Shown: positions 34,880-46,192 of the stretch, one piece after another
Layout of the letters: the number at the start of each line of letters is the position of its first letter
Numbering within the stretch: position 1 is the first letter of the stretch
Assembly: GCF_963924675.1 (NCBI RefSeq)
Contig: NW_027077447.1
Coordinates: 682,406 to 746,405 of the forward strand
Length of the DNA stretch: 64,000 nucleotides
Reading direction: 5' to 3'
DNA from: Phocoena phocoena
Taxonomy: Eukaryota; Chordata; Mammalia; Artiodactyla; Phocoenidae
Notes under the pieces: generated by a model
The model's input: the letters and a program-made list of their open reading frames with translations, nothing else
Database searches by the model: none
Told to the model about the DNA's origin: nothing
Made by a program: the position numbers and the translations under genes

Positions 34880-34952
34880 TTTATATTGATCTCAACCCAG
34901 GCACACCTGGGGAGGGCTGGCCGGCACGGTCAGGCTTCCCAGGCCAGCCAAT
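34880..34952 (-). promoter_or_regulatory. TATA/CCAAT promoter-like pair (copy 1)
   Basis: On the minus strand, ATCAATATAAACACC has its TATA core at 34,885-34,880. A CCAAT pentamer (34,948-34,952, plus-strand orientation) lies about 65 bases further upstream. The spacing fits an RNA polymerase II promoter, and a 5' leader and ATG follow about 165 bases downstream. Both elements are identical in the second copy. Confidence 0.5.
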
Positions 34953-35397
34953 AATCACCCCTCAGGGGCTCACAGTTGCTGAAAATGGAACTTGCTGAAT
35001 TGGCCAGGTCCAAGGAACAGGTGTGGGCTCCTGAGAGTCAGGATAGACAAGGGGCTGCAGCTCTGGCTTGTTTTCTAATTATATTATCTGGCCCATGAGT
35101 GGGAGACAACTTCAAGAAAACCCTCTCCTAATGAGAGGAACCCAGGAGTCAGGGAGAGGAGGGGTGGGTGGTGGTTGGAGACAGAGGCCTGGTGCCCCGG
35201 GTGCAGTGGAAGTCTCTGGAAGATCAGGTGGAGGAGGCCGCACAGAGTGATGCCCAGGGTCACAGACCTGTCAGAGCTGCTGTTTGTTAGTTCAAGTCCT
35301 GCTCTGAGGTGCTCTGTGTCAGATCTGAGCGACAGGTGAGCTGGGAGTGCTCTGCAATGAGGGCTATGTGCACGGTTCCTGTGTGCCCAGCCCTGCC
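34953..35397. other. GC-rich flank of the promoter-like region (copy 1)
   Basis: No recognisable gene or repeat family. The sequence is GC-rich and purine-skewed in parts (GGGAGAGGAGGGGTGGGTGG at about 35,151). It may be the original upstream flank of the captured gene fragment. Confidence 0.4.
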
Positions 35398-35607
35398 AAG
35401 GTACCTGCAAGGGTAGCTCTGTATCCTGGGAGGGACCTGACCACGGGAGCCCCATGGACTGCAGAGGACCTGCCCAGGGAATCCCATATCCTGGGAGGGG
35501 CCTGAACACGAGAGCCCCGTGGGCTGGGGTGGGGGTAGGGTACCTGCCCAGGTGAGCTCCATATCCTGGGATTGGCCTGACCTCGAGAGCCCCATGGGCT
35601 GCTGGAG
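35398..35607 (+). repeat. Short tandem repeat, ~65-75 bp unit, about 3 copies (copy 1)
   Basis: Repeats start at 35,421, 35,486 and 35,561 (GTATCCTGGGAGGGACCTGA, ATATCCTGGGAGGGGCCTGA, ATATCCTGGGATTGGCCTGA). Each continues with GAGAGCCCC.TGG-type sequence. Three of the junctions carry ACCTGC-containing sequence. It explains the long minus-strand frame at 35,084-35,644 (proline/glycine-rich repeats), which I do not regard as a gene. Confidence 0.85.
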
Positions 35608-36639
35608 TCCTGGTAAAGGATGTCAGGACAGTCAGTGAAGCCACTGAGGATATACCTCCAGTAGTTCCTAAATCCTACACCCTGCTGGTCATTCTACCAA
35701 CCACCAGGACTTGGTATTCTGTATTAGTCTTCACTGATGCCTTCTTTTGTATTCCATTAGTCCCAGAGTCACAAGAAATTTTGGCTTGTGAGTGACAGGA
35801 CTCAACATACAACTAAAACAATACTTCCAGGCTGTCTTGCCCCAAGGGTTCAAAAATTCCCACACCATCTTTGGGGAAAGCTCAGCTAAAGACCTAAAAG
35901 TTCTACCTCTGGAAAAGGAAACACTCCTTCAATATTCAGACGACATTCTGATCGCCAGCCCTACTAAGGAGGCCTCAGAACTACCAAGCCAATAAAGGAT
36001 AGAAGTTGTCCACGAAAAAGCTCAAGTATCACAGACTACGGTGACCTGCCTGGGCTTCATTCTCACAGAAGGTCGGAGAAGCCCATCCCAGGAAAGGGAA
36101 GAAACAATTTACAGCCTTACCCCTTTCTGAAACTAGAAGACAGCTTAGGGGTTCCTGGGGAAGCCAGGGTTTCCTGCCTCTGGATCCCTAACTACAGTCT
36201 ACTAGCTGGGCCTCTATATGAAACACTGAAAGGAAAAGATGATGATCCTTTTGAATAGAATCCAGAAGTGGCCTTTCAAGAATGGAAAGAGCAGTCAATT
36301 CAGACCCTTGCCCTGGGACTCCCTAATTTAGCTAAACCCTTTGACCTTTACATTCCTGGTGAAAGGTGAATCGCCATTGGAGTATTAGTGCAAAAACTGG
36401 GACCACTTGAAATGGAACAATGCAAGAATGCCATCCAGGTAGGATAAACTATGGTCACCAAGGGGCTTGGCCCACCGCCACATCTGGCCAAGATACTGGT
36501 GGTATCTGAAAACCTGGAAATCAGCAGCCCAAAAGGCCACCTCCCTTCTAAGGGAAACGGACCCCACGTGGTGATCCTAACCCCCAACCATGCCCTGAAG
36601 TTGCAGGGTTTGCTCCGTGGGCACACTGACCTCGATTGA
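35608..36639 (+). pseudogene. Decayed class I endogenous retrovirus pol fragment (copy 1)
   Basis: Starts abruptly inside reverse transcriptase after the short tandem repeat. Conserved gammaretrovirus-type blocks appear in order, in shifting frames: TEDIPP..P..YTLL (about 35,645), a WYSVLVFTDAFFC block (about 35,712), LPQGFKNS (about 35,838), the catalytic YxDD as YSDD (35,933-35,944), LGFILTEG (about 36,050), PNYSLLAGPLYE (about 36,190) and the GVLVQKLGP entry to the RNase H region (about 36,380). Stops (for example after 35,790 and at about 35,992) and frameshifts interrupt it, so it cannot encode polymerase. No gag, integrase or primer-binding site was found. Confidence 0.85.
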
Positions 36640-37479
36640 GGAGGCCCTCCAACTCCAACCTCCAGAGAGATAACCGGGGGCAACGGGGCACCATGACGAC
36701 CCGTGTGACCATCACTTGACCTGGAGTTTCTCTCATAAAACAACAAGAGTGTGTCCCAAAAGAGTAGACTACTGCTTTCAGTACTTACTGTACCCAGAGG
36801 GGAGCTAATAATCTTGGCGGGGGAACCGTATATCATGATGTCACCATAGAAAAGCCTACAGACACCCTGATGATGGTGGCCAATAAGACCGGCTGGACTC
36901 CTGTTTACTTCCAAAGGCTCTTGACTCAGTGACCATCATGATCCTTCATCACCACTGACCCTGGACTGTCTGGGAGCTGAGCGGGCAGGATCCTGACACC
37001 TGGTGCTGTTTTTACGTTAATTCAGGGGCCTAATGGAAGAAAGCGCAGACTGTTGGTCAGAGCATCTAGGCTGGCAGAAACGGTCAGTCAGAGCATCTAG
37101 GCTGGCAGAAACGGTCAGCCTAAGGTGGCCGAACAAATGTGGGGCGGAGTGAAACTGGACCTCACAGCGCCACTGCACATCTCCTTTCTGGACCCTTAAA
37201 GGTCATTAGAATCTATAACACTTCCAATACTGGTGCTCAGGTGGACGAGCAGGGAGGCAGGAGGCCTGGGGACAATCAACGTCACCTGGAGGCTGCTGGG
37301 GAGAAGTTCTGACCCTCGCCCACGGGTATGAAGCCTCCTAACTCAGCACTCAGCAGTTACAGAAGAAGGGTCTGCACCCGCAGCACTCCAAGAATGAGGA
37401 AAGGGACAAAAGGCAGAAGAGAAGTTTGTCCCAGGCAAAGCCCCTTAAAAATGCCTGGGATATAAAAATAGAATCTGGG
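36640..37479. other. Unassigned stretch between pol fragment and LTR-like tail (copy 1)
   Basis: Probably the degraded 3' part of the same provirus, because it lies between pol and an LTR-like end. I could not match it to an envelope domain. It includes a 31 bp tandem duplication at 37,056-37,118. Long frames on the minus strand here are interpreted as chance. Confidence 0.4.
37056..37118 (+). repeat. 31 bp tandem duplication (copy 1)
   Basis: GTCAGAGCATCTAGGCTGGC begins at 37,056 and again at 37,087, with an identical 31-base unit. Present unchanged at 60,535-60,597. Confidence 0.9.
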
Positions 37480-37880
37480 CAATAAAATAAAGTCTAACCA
37501 TTTTTATCCTTTGTGCTTTGTCTAATTTCAGGTGCTCCTAGTGTCCCGCATACAGAGGTTCCACACCCGGCACTTCAGACCAGATTTCCTAGAGCAGAAT
37601 GGCTCGATGACACTTCAGCTCCTGGGGCCCAGTTCAGACTCCGTGACATAGAGCCTGAGCTGCAGCCAACCAGGTCCTCGAGAGCTCAGCCCCCTCCCTC
37701 CCAGTGACTCTGACAGGATCTCTACACAGCAGCCCAGCCCACAGCCCACAGGGTAGCACCTCTCCATTCTCTGATCAAAATATAAAGTTTCCTTTGCTTT
37801 TGAACCAAACTCAGTCTCGATCTATTGGCTCCAATGACACTGGGCAGGGGGACACTTGTTGGCGTCCACTCTGGAGGATC
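37480..37880 (+). mobile_element. Possible retroviral LTR remnant (copy 1)
   Basis: Contains two polyadenylation-type signals (AATAAA at about 37,481-37,491 and the weaker ATATAAAG at about 37,780). The second is followed by TTTGCTTTTGAACC, CAGTCTCGATCTATTGG and a G-run. This resembles the R/U5 end of class I LTRs. There is no clear TG..CA boundary or second LTR, so the call is tentative. Confidence 0.4.
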
Positions 37881-38207
37881 AGTAACAGAAATTGAGAACA
37901 TTGTAACTTCAATGAACAGATGTGTGAGCCAAACTGTAATTAACATAGAACAGTGTATAAGGCTCGGGTAAAATAAGATGTTTCTAACACTTCCATTTGA
38001 TATTTCCATCACTTTCTTATAAGCAAGTTCAGTGAAAAGGTTTGTCTTCTTTGTCAGGTCAATATTAGAGAAACAAAGTGATTTCTTTCCAAGGATGTAC
38101 ATCTAATAATCTTGGTTAAAGCTTCAATCTTGTTTTAAATGCTTTTGCATTGAAAATGATACCTCTCTTTCAGCTCCCCCATTTCTGAGAAGCATAAAAT
38201 CTTATAA
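37881..38207. other. Unassigned AT-rich stretch (copy 1)
   Basis: I see no gene, repeat family or RNA here. The minus-strand frame at 37,722-38,102 spans into the LTR-like region and shows no known domain. Confidence 0.35.
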
Positions 38208-38384
38208 TTTATTATTACCAAAGGGAAATGGTAGGAGGAGGGATAAATTAACAGTTTGGGATTAACACATACACACTGCTATGTATGAAATCATCAGCAA
38301 GGAACTACTGTATAGCACAGGGAACTACACTCAATATTTTGCAATAACCTATAAGGGGAAATGATCTGAAAAAGAATAGATATT
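38208..38384 (+). mobile_element. L1 3'UTR fragment (copy 1)
   Basis: ATTACCAAAGGGAAATGG, GGAGGGATAAATTAACAG, TACTGTATAGCACAGGG and ATCTGAAAAAGAATAG follow the usual L1 3'UTR order. There is no poly(A) tail or target duplication. This is more L1-like than the satellite's own L1-derived half. Confidence 0.85.
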
Positions 38385-38599
38385 TTTATTGACATCATCC
38401 ATCAATGACAGTAAAAATGGAATCTAAGGGAAGACAGTGGTGAGTGCTTCTGACCCTGAAGACTTCAATCATCTAAAGTTTGGACTCTGCCTACTTCCCA
38501 AGGCCCTTAATGAACATATGTGTAGCCGTAGCTTAAAAAATTCCCCAGTTTGGGTTGCGGAGAGACACTGATATTTAAAATCCCCTGGTGTTCTCCTCA
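38385..38599. other. Unassigned junction sequence before satellite resumes (copy 1)
   Basis: No recognised feature. Satellite similarity is detectable again from about 38,600 (ATGGGACCC..CCT.C..CTAAAACATGC). Confidence 0.4.
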
Positions 38600-39218
38600 C
38601 ATGAATGGGACCCTTCCTACACCTAAAACATGCCTGTCACACCCAGAGGATGGTATACCGTCTGATCGGGAAAAGTTTGGAAAAGGCATCTCATCTCCTC
38701 ATCTCTTGGTGCTAGGGTTCACCACTCCAGCGTCTTTACTAACAGTCTCCCCACTTGGAGATGTCAGCACTGTCAACATCCTGTTGCATACAGTTTGGAA
38801 TTTGTCCAGAGGATGAAGCAGAAGGAGGAGGAACAATGAGAGACAAGTCCTAGGTGTTCGGACAGGCACATGCCACTCTAATTTCCAATCAGGAAGACGA
38901 ATTGACCAAAGGCTAGGGTTGCCCATGGAAACAGAATAGGGCTTGAGGAATCCTGATGCTTTGTGGCCAGTTCCCATAAACACAAGTTGGAAAATGGAAC
39001 TCAGGGGCACTAAAATTCACGAAACTGCAGAGTTGAAAATATCTATCACTGAAAAATGTCTTGAGGAAAGTCAGAGAAAAGGACTTGTAAGCAACGGAGA
39101 ATGGCAGGAAAGGGATTGGAAGAGGTAGAAAGGACTCGCCATTAAGCACAAGCAAAGGGGCTGAACATTGCCAACATTGCAGTTGGCCAAAAAGGGTGTA
39201 TGCGTCTTTTTCTGTATA
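38600..39218 (+). repeat. Divergent satellite fragment, second half (copy 1)
   Basis: Last ~620 bases of a monomer, strongly diverged from the core but collinear (CCCCACTTGGAGATGTCAG, CAGGAAGACGAATTGACC, AACTCAGGGGCACT). About 370 bases of the monomer, between +756 and about +1,130, are missing where the 5.2 kb block sits. Confidence 0.88.
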
Positions 39219-39252
39219 TATTCAAGAAAAGGGCATACACTTTTTTAGCCAA
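39183..39252. repeat. Edge palindrome with mirrored GCGTATGC to GTGTATGC change
   Basis: Left arm GGGTGTATGCG and right arm GCATACACTTTTTT carry mirrored C to T and G to A changes relative to the core palindrome, while the centre (CTGTATATATTCAAG) has decayed. The duplicate at about 62,697 has the same state. Confidence 0.75.
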
Positions 39253-40954
39253 CCAAACAGGTGGGCAGTGGAAATCAATACTACAAAACATATCACTTTG
39301 CATCTGTCAGAAGAGCCGTCCTCATAAAGTGTAAACACCAGAAATGCAGGACAGGGCAAGGAGAAAAGGGAGCCCTGTGAGTCTTATAGTGGAAATGTAT
39401 ATTGCAAACGGTCACTCTGGATAAGTCTATTGTGTTTACTAAAGCACCTAAAAAATGAGCTACCGAGCACAGGGCACTTGCACTCATGGACGTATATCTT
39501 GGGAAAAACAAAAATCGAGAGGACACAGGCACCCCAATGTTTACCACCTCTCTGTTTAAAAGATCCTCGACTAGGTTATAACTTAAATGTATCTGCAGAG
39601 AAAAAACGGACAGAGATGTGGTGATTATGTAGAGAGGAATATTACTCAGCCTGGAAATCAATGAAATACGGCCAGTTATAACAACTCCAGAGGAGTTACG
39701 TGTGATCATTCGAAGTCACATAATTCAAAAAGAAAAAGACATAAGATATCACTAATACATGGAATGTTAACATGGCTACACATGAACTGAATTACAAAAG
39801 AGAAGAGGGTTTCAAATTAAGAAAACCAACTTATGCTTCCTTAAGGGGAAAGGTGAGTTGGGGTGCTACATAAAACCAGAGATTAAAATTAGCACAGATA
39901 CCATTCCATAAGCCAAATATGTAATAGTCAAGACCTACTCCTTGCTCAACGAAATGGACTCAACACGCCATATTCAATGCCTAAGAATATACCGGATTAG
40001 TAAGAATCTTAAAACCCATGGGCTTATATGTCTCCGTAAGAGAAACAAGCGCGTGTACAGCAGCATAAACGAAGCAGTGAAAATGCGATAAATCCCATTA
40101 TTAAAATAAATTTCAAAAACAAAACACAATGACAGTGAAATAGAGAGCAATTCTTAAATAATTCACTCAGGGCATGTGATGCAACCTGGATTTACCACAT
40201 CTACACCCAGAGCTGGTTGAGACATAAGGCTGGACACTTCAGGCTGATAGCATTGGTGAGTTTCAGTAAACAAATGCAGATCCTTTGAAGTCATACTGCA
40301 TGGTACCCATTCCAAGGGTCCCAACTCTCCAGGTTCAAGGGATTCTTTCTTCAGCTAAAACATGCGTGGGAAACGCCGAGTATGGTCCACCGTGTGATTG
40401 GGAAACGACTTAAAATGCATCTCAGTTTCCGTATCCTGGTCCTCGGGTTCACCATTCCAGAGGGTTTACTAACACTCTCCCCGCTTGGAGAGTCAGTGCC
40501 TTTAACCTCCTGTTTGGCACAGCTTGCAATTTCTGCGCAAGATGAACAGGAATAGTGAGAACCAATGAGAGACTAGCTATAGGTATTTGCACGGTCAAAT
40601 GTAAGGCTCATTTCCCACCAGGAAGAGGAATTAACCAAAGGCTCAGCGTGCCCTGCCGGAAACAGATTAGGGCCTGAAGCAATCCTGCGGTTTTGTGCCC
40701 AGCTCACAAGAAAGCGAGTTGAAGAAAGGAGCTCAGGGTCACTGTAATTCACAAACCTGCAGAGTTATAAATGACAGCTATCCTCCAAAAATATATTGAA
40801 GTAAGCCTGCGAAGGGGACGTGAAAGCGGGGCAGAATTTCAGGAAAACGATTGCAGGGGGTAGACTGGATTTGCCCAGAAAGCATAGGAAAAGAGGCAGA
40901 ACGTCGACAATGGTGCACTTGGCCAAAAAGTGCGTATGAATTTTTTCCTGAATA
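39219..40954 (+). repeat. Edge satellite monomer (1,736 bp), graded divergence
   Basis: The first ~600 bases are highly diverged and L1-like (ATGTGGTGATTATG, GAATATTACTCAGCC, AACTTATGCTTCCTTAAGG). From about 40,100 onward it approaches the core consensus (class a second half, CCGCTTGGAGAGTCAGTGCC). The transition from decayed to homogenised sequence therefore happens within one monomer. Confidence 0.92.
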
Positions 40955-42700
40955 TATTCAGGAAAAAACGCATACGCCCTTTTTCGCAAACCAAGCAAGC
41001 CTGTAAAGGAAATCTGCACTACAATGAAGTCTAACTGCCCCCTGGGCAAAAGGGCCATCTGAGAAAAGTGTAAAATCCAGAAAGTTAGGAAAGGATATGG
41101 AGAACAGGGAGCTTGGTTATGCTGATTGGCAGGATGTAAATTGCCAACAGCCATCCTGGAGAAGTGTATGGTGTTTCCTGAAATCCATAAGAAACAAAGC
41201 AACACAGCCTATGGCACTTCCACTTATGGTCCCAAAGATTACGGAAATTAAATTCAAAAACAGACAGCCACCCCAATGTTTGGGACGGCTGTGTTCACAA
41301 GAAGCTCATCTGCAGTACCAGGTAAATATCCCAGAAAGCAAAAAATGGATAAAGAAGTTGTGGCACGTATGTGCAATGCAATATCACTCAGCAATGAAAT
41401 CTGTGTCATCAGGCCCGTAGCGGCATAGTGAGTGGATGCAGGTACGGTGATTCTACGTGAACTACGTCACACAGAAAAAGAAACATCATAAGATATCACT
41501 AATACACGGAATATAAACTTGACTACACATGAACAGAATTACAAAACAGAACAGGGTCTCAAATTTAGAAAACCAACTAGTGCTTGCTTATGGGGAAAGG
41601 TGCGTTGGGGTGCTGCATAAAACCAGAGACTGAAATTAGCACAGATAACATTCCATAAGCCAAATATGTAATAGACAAGACCTACTCCTTGCTCAACGGA
41701 ATGGACGCAACACCACGTATTCAACGCCTAGGAATATACCTGACTAGGAAGAATCTTAAAACCCATGGATTTATACGTCTCCGTAAGAGAACCAAGCGTG
41801 TGTACAGCGCCATAAACGCAGCAGTGAAAATCCGATAAATCCCATTATCAAAATAAATTTCAAAAACAAAACACAAAGACAGTGAAATAGAGAGCAATTC
41901 TTAAATAATTCACTCAGGGCATGTGATGCAACCGGGATTGACCACAACTACACCCAGAGCTGGTTGAGACATAAGGCTGGACACTTCAGGCTGATAGCAT
42001 TGGTGAGTTTCGGTGAGCAAATGCAGACCCTTTGAAGTCATACTGCATGGTACCCATTCCATGGGTCCCAACTCTCCAGGTTCAAAGGATTCTTCCTCTG
42101 GCTAAAACATGCATGAGAAACCCAGAGTATCGTCCACCGTGTGATTGGGAAACAATTTAAAATGCATCTCAGTTTTTGTAATCTTGTCCTCGGGTTCACC
42201 ATTCCAGATGCTTTACTAACAATCTCCCCACTTGGAGAGTCAGTGCCTTTAACCTCGTATTTGGCACAGCTTGCAATTTCTGTGCAAGATGAACAGGAAT
42301 AGGAGAAGCAATGAGAGACTAGCTGTAGGTGTCTGCACGGGCAAATGTAACGCTCATTTACCACCAGGAAGAGGAATTAACCAAAGGCTCAGCGTGCCCT
42401 GCCGGAAACAGATTAGGGCCTGAAGCAATCCTGCGGTTTTGGGCCCAGCTCACAAGAAAGCGAATTGAAGAAAGGAGCTCAGGGGCACTGTAATTCACAA
42501 ACCTGCAGAGTTATAAATGACAGCTATCCTCCAAAAATATATTGAAGTAAGCCTGCGAAGGGGACTGGAAGGCGGGCCAAAATTTTAGGAAAAAGATTGC
42601 AGGGGGTAGACTGCAATTGCCTTGAAAGAATAGGAAAAGAGGCAAAACGTCGACAATGATGCACTTGGCCAAAAAGGGCATATGCGTTTTTTCCTGAATA
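40955..42700 (+). repeat. Satellite monomer (1,746 bp), modified class A, class a
   Basis: The first half is class A-like, but the TAG stop is replaced (GGTCCCAAAGATTACGG at about 41,227), so the ORF2-like frame is open at 41,097-41,420. It has private changes (CTGAAATCCATAAGAAAC). Its opening palindrome is asymmetric (GTGCGTATGAATTTTTTCC; right arm CCCTTTTTCGCAAACC). Confidence 0.94.
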
Positions 42701-44446
42701 TATTCAGGAAAAAATGCATACGCACTTCTTGGCCAACGAAGCAAGCCTGTAAAGGAAATCTACACTACAATGAAATCTCCCTGCCCCCCCGGGCAAAAGG
42801 GCCATCTGAAAAAAGTGTAAAATCCAGAAAGGTAGGACAGGATATGGAGAACAGGGAGCCTTGTTATGCTGATTGGCAGGATGTAAATTGTGAACAGCCA
42901 CCCTGGAGAAGTGTATGGTGTTTCCTGAAACACGTAAGAAATAAAGCAACACAGCCTATGGCAATTGCACTTATGGTCCTATTGCTTAGGGAAATTAAAA
43001 TCAAAAACTGAGAGCCACCCCAAAGTTTGGGACGGCTGTGTTCCCAAGAAGCTCGTCTACAGTACCAGGTAAATATCCCAGAAAGCAGAAAATGGATAAA
43101 GAAGTTGTGGCACGTACGTGCAATGCAATATCACTCAGCAATGAAATCTGTGTCATCAGGCCCGTAGCGGCATAGTGAGTGGATGCAGGTACGGTGATTC
43201 TACGTGAACTACGTCACACAGAAAAAGAAACATCATAAGATATCACTAATACACGGAATGTAAACTTGACTACACATGAACTGAATTACAAAACAGAACA
43301 GGGTCTCAAATTTAGAAAACCAACTAGTGCTTGCTTATGGGGAAAGGTGCCTTGGGGTGCTGCATAAAACCAGAGACTGAAATTAGCACAGATAACTTTC
43401 CATAAGCCAAATATGTAATAGACAAGACCTACTCCTTGCTCAACGAAATGGACCCAACACCACATATTCAACGCCTAGGAATATACCTGACTAGGAAGAA
43501 TCTTAAAACCCATTGATTTATATGTCTCCGTAAGAGAATCAAGCGTGTGTACAGCGGACAAACGCAGCAGTGAAAATCCGATAAATCCCATTATCAAAAT
43601 AAATTTCGAAAACAAAACACAAAGACAGTGAAATAGAGAGCAATTCTTAAATAATTCACTCAGGGCATGTGATGCAACCGGGATTGACCACATCTACACC
43701 CAGAGCTGGTTGAGACATAAGGCTGGACACTTCAGGCTGATAGCATTGGTGAGTTTCGGTGAGCAAATGCAGACCCTTTGAAGTCATACTGCATGGTACC
43801 CATTCCATGGGTCCCAACTCTCCAGGTTCAAGGGATTCTTCCTCCAGCTAAAACATGCATGGGAAACCCAGAGTATCGTCCACCGTGTGATTGGGAAACG
43901 ATTTAAAATGCATCTCAGTTTTCGTATCCTGGTCCTCGGTTTCACCAATCCAGATGCTTTACTAACACTCTACCCGCTTGGAGAGTCAGTGCCTTTAACC
44001 TCCTCTTTGGCACGGCTTGCAATTTCTGTGCAAGATGAACAGGAATAGGGCGAACCAATGAGAGACTAGATGTAGGTGTCTGCACGGGCATATGTAATGC
44101 TCATTGCCCACCAGGAAGAGGAATTAAACAAAGGCTCAGCATGCCCTGCTAGAAACAGATTAGGGCCTGAAGCAATCCTGCGGTTTTGTGCCCAGCTCAC
44201 AAGAAAGCGAGTTGAGAAAGGAGCTCAGGGGCACTGTAATTCACAAACCTGCAGAGTTATAATTGACAGCTATCCTCCAAAAATATATTGAAGTAAGCCT
44301 GCGAAGGGGACTTGAAAGCGGGGCAGAATTTCAGGAAAACGATTGCAGGGTGTAGACTGGAATTGCCCTGAAAGCATAGGAAAAGAGGCAAAACGTCAAC
44401 AATGATGCACTTGGCCAAAAAGGGCGTATGCGTTTTTTCCTGAATA
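42701..44446 (+). repeat. Satellite monomer (1,746 bp), class B-a
   Basis: Class B (CCTATTGCTTAGGG) with AATTGTGAACAGCC shared with M13. ACAGCGGACAAACGCAG at about 43,550 is a small deletion variant. Second half class a. Confidence 0.95.
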
Positions 44447-46192
44447 TATTCAGGAAAAAACGCATACGCCCTTTTTGGCCAACCAAGCTAGCCTGTAAAG
44501 GAAATCTGCACTACAATGAAGTCTCACTGCCCCTCGGACAAAAGGGCCATCTGAAATAAGTGTAAAATCCAGAAAGGTACGACAGGATATGGAGAACAGG
44601 AAGCCTTGTTAAGCTGATTGGCAGGATGTAAATTGCCAGCAGCCACCCTGGAGAAGTGTATGGTGTTTCCTGAAACACGTAAGAAACAAAGCAACACAGC
44701 CTATGGCACTTCCACTTATGGTCCTATAGGTTACGGAAATTAAAATCAAAAACAGACAGCCACCCCAATATTTGGGACGGCTGTGTTCACAAGAAGCTCG
44801 TCTACAGTACCAGGTAAATATCCCAGAAAGCAAAAAATGGTGAAAGAAGTTGTGGCACGTACGTGTAATGCAATATCACTCAGCAATGAAATCTGTGTCA
44901 TCAGGCCCGTAGCGGCATAGTGAGTGGATGCAGGTACGGTGATTCTACGTGAACTACGTCACACAGAAAAAGAAACATCATAAGATATCACTAATACACG
45001 GAATGTAAACTTGACTACACATGAACTGAATTACAAAACAGAACAGGGTCTCAAATTTAGAAAACCAACTAGTGCTTGCTTATGGGGAAAGGTGCGTTGG
45101 GGTGCTGCATAAAACCAGAGACTGAAATTAGCACAGATAAATTTCCATAACCCAAATACGTAATAGACAAGACCTACTCCTTGCTCAACGAAATTGACGC
45201 AACACCACATATTCAACGCCTAGGAATATACCTGACTAGGAAGAATCTTAAAACCCATGGATATATATGTCTCCGTAAGAGAATCAAGCGTGTGTACAGC
45301 GGCCGAAACACAGCAGTGAAAATCCGATAAATCCCATTATCCAAATAAATTTCGAAAACAAAACACAAAGACAGTGAAATAGAGAGCAATTCTTAAATAA
45401 TTCACTCAGGGCATGTGATGCAACCCGGATTGACCACATCTACACCCAGAGCTGGTTGAGACATAAGGCTGGACACTTCAGGCTGATAGCATTGGTGAGT
45501 TTCGGTGAGCAAATGCAGACCCTTTGAAGTCATACTGCATGGTACCCATTCCGTGGGTCCCAACTCTCCAGGTTCAAGGGATTCTTCCTCCAGCTAAAAC
45601 ATGCATGGGAAACCCAGAGTATCGTCCACCGTGTGATTGGGAAACGATTTAAAATGCATCTCAGTTTTCGTATCCTGGTCCTCGGGTTCACCATTCCAGA
45701 TGCTTTACTAACACTCTCCTCACTTGGAGAGTCAGTGCCTTTAACCTCCTCTTTGGCACAGCTTGCAATTTCTGTGCAAGATGAACAGGAATAGGGAGAA
45801 CCAATTAGAGACTAGATGTAGGTGTCGGCAAGGGCAAATATAACGCTCATTTCCCACCAGGAAGAGGAATTAACAAAAGGCCCAGCATGCCCGGTTGGAA
45901 ACATATAGGGCCTGAAGCAATCCTGCGGTTTTGTGCCCAGCTCACAAGAAAGCGAGTTGAAGAAAGAAGCTCAGGGGCACTGTAATTCACATACCTGCAG
46001 AGTTATAAATGACAGCTATCCTCCAAAAATATATTGAAGTAAGCCTGCGAAGGGGACTTGAAAGCGGGGCAGAATTTCAGGAAAACGATTGCAGGGGGTA
46101 GACAGGAATTGCCCTGAAAGCATAAGAACAGAGGCAGAACGTCGACAATGATGCACATGGCCAAAAAGAGCGTATGCGTTTTTTCCTGAATA
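44447..46192 (+). repeat. Satellite monomer (1,746 bp), class A-a
   Basis: Class A (CCTATAGGTTACGG) with class a second half. It has small losses late in the unit (GGAAACATATAGGGCC at about 45,897) that are compensated in length elsewhere. Confidence 0.95.

Larger units (their letters stand above)
24355..40521 (+). repeat. Composite duplicated block, copy 1 (at least 16.2 kb)
   Basis: Direct repeat of 47,833-64,000 at an offset of 23,478-23,479 bp. It includes the edge monomer with its L1, the whole 592 bp array, the L1/gene/retrovirus block and the following edge monomers. In one 600 bp stretch compared by eye (35,041-35,640 against 58,520-59,119) I count 4 mismatches. The left limit is where GAAGGGTTAAACTGG appears in both copies (24,359 and 47,837) in place of the consensus GCAGGGGGTAGACTGG. 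The right limit lies beyond the window end. Confidence 0.9.

Noticed and set aside
35084..35644. A 186-codon minus-strand frame rich in proline and glycine
   Set aside because: Its repetitive middle is explained by the ~70 bp tandem repeat. It runs into the antisense of the retroviral pol fragment and has no recognised domain.
36348..36914. A 188-codon minus-strand frame
   Set aside because: It is antisense to the retroviral RNase H region and adjoining sequence. No known domain, and no promoter or splice pattern around it.
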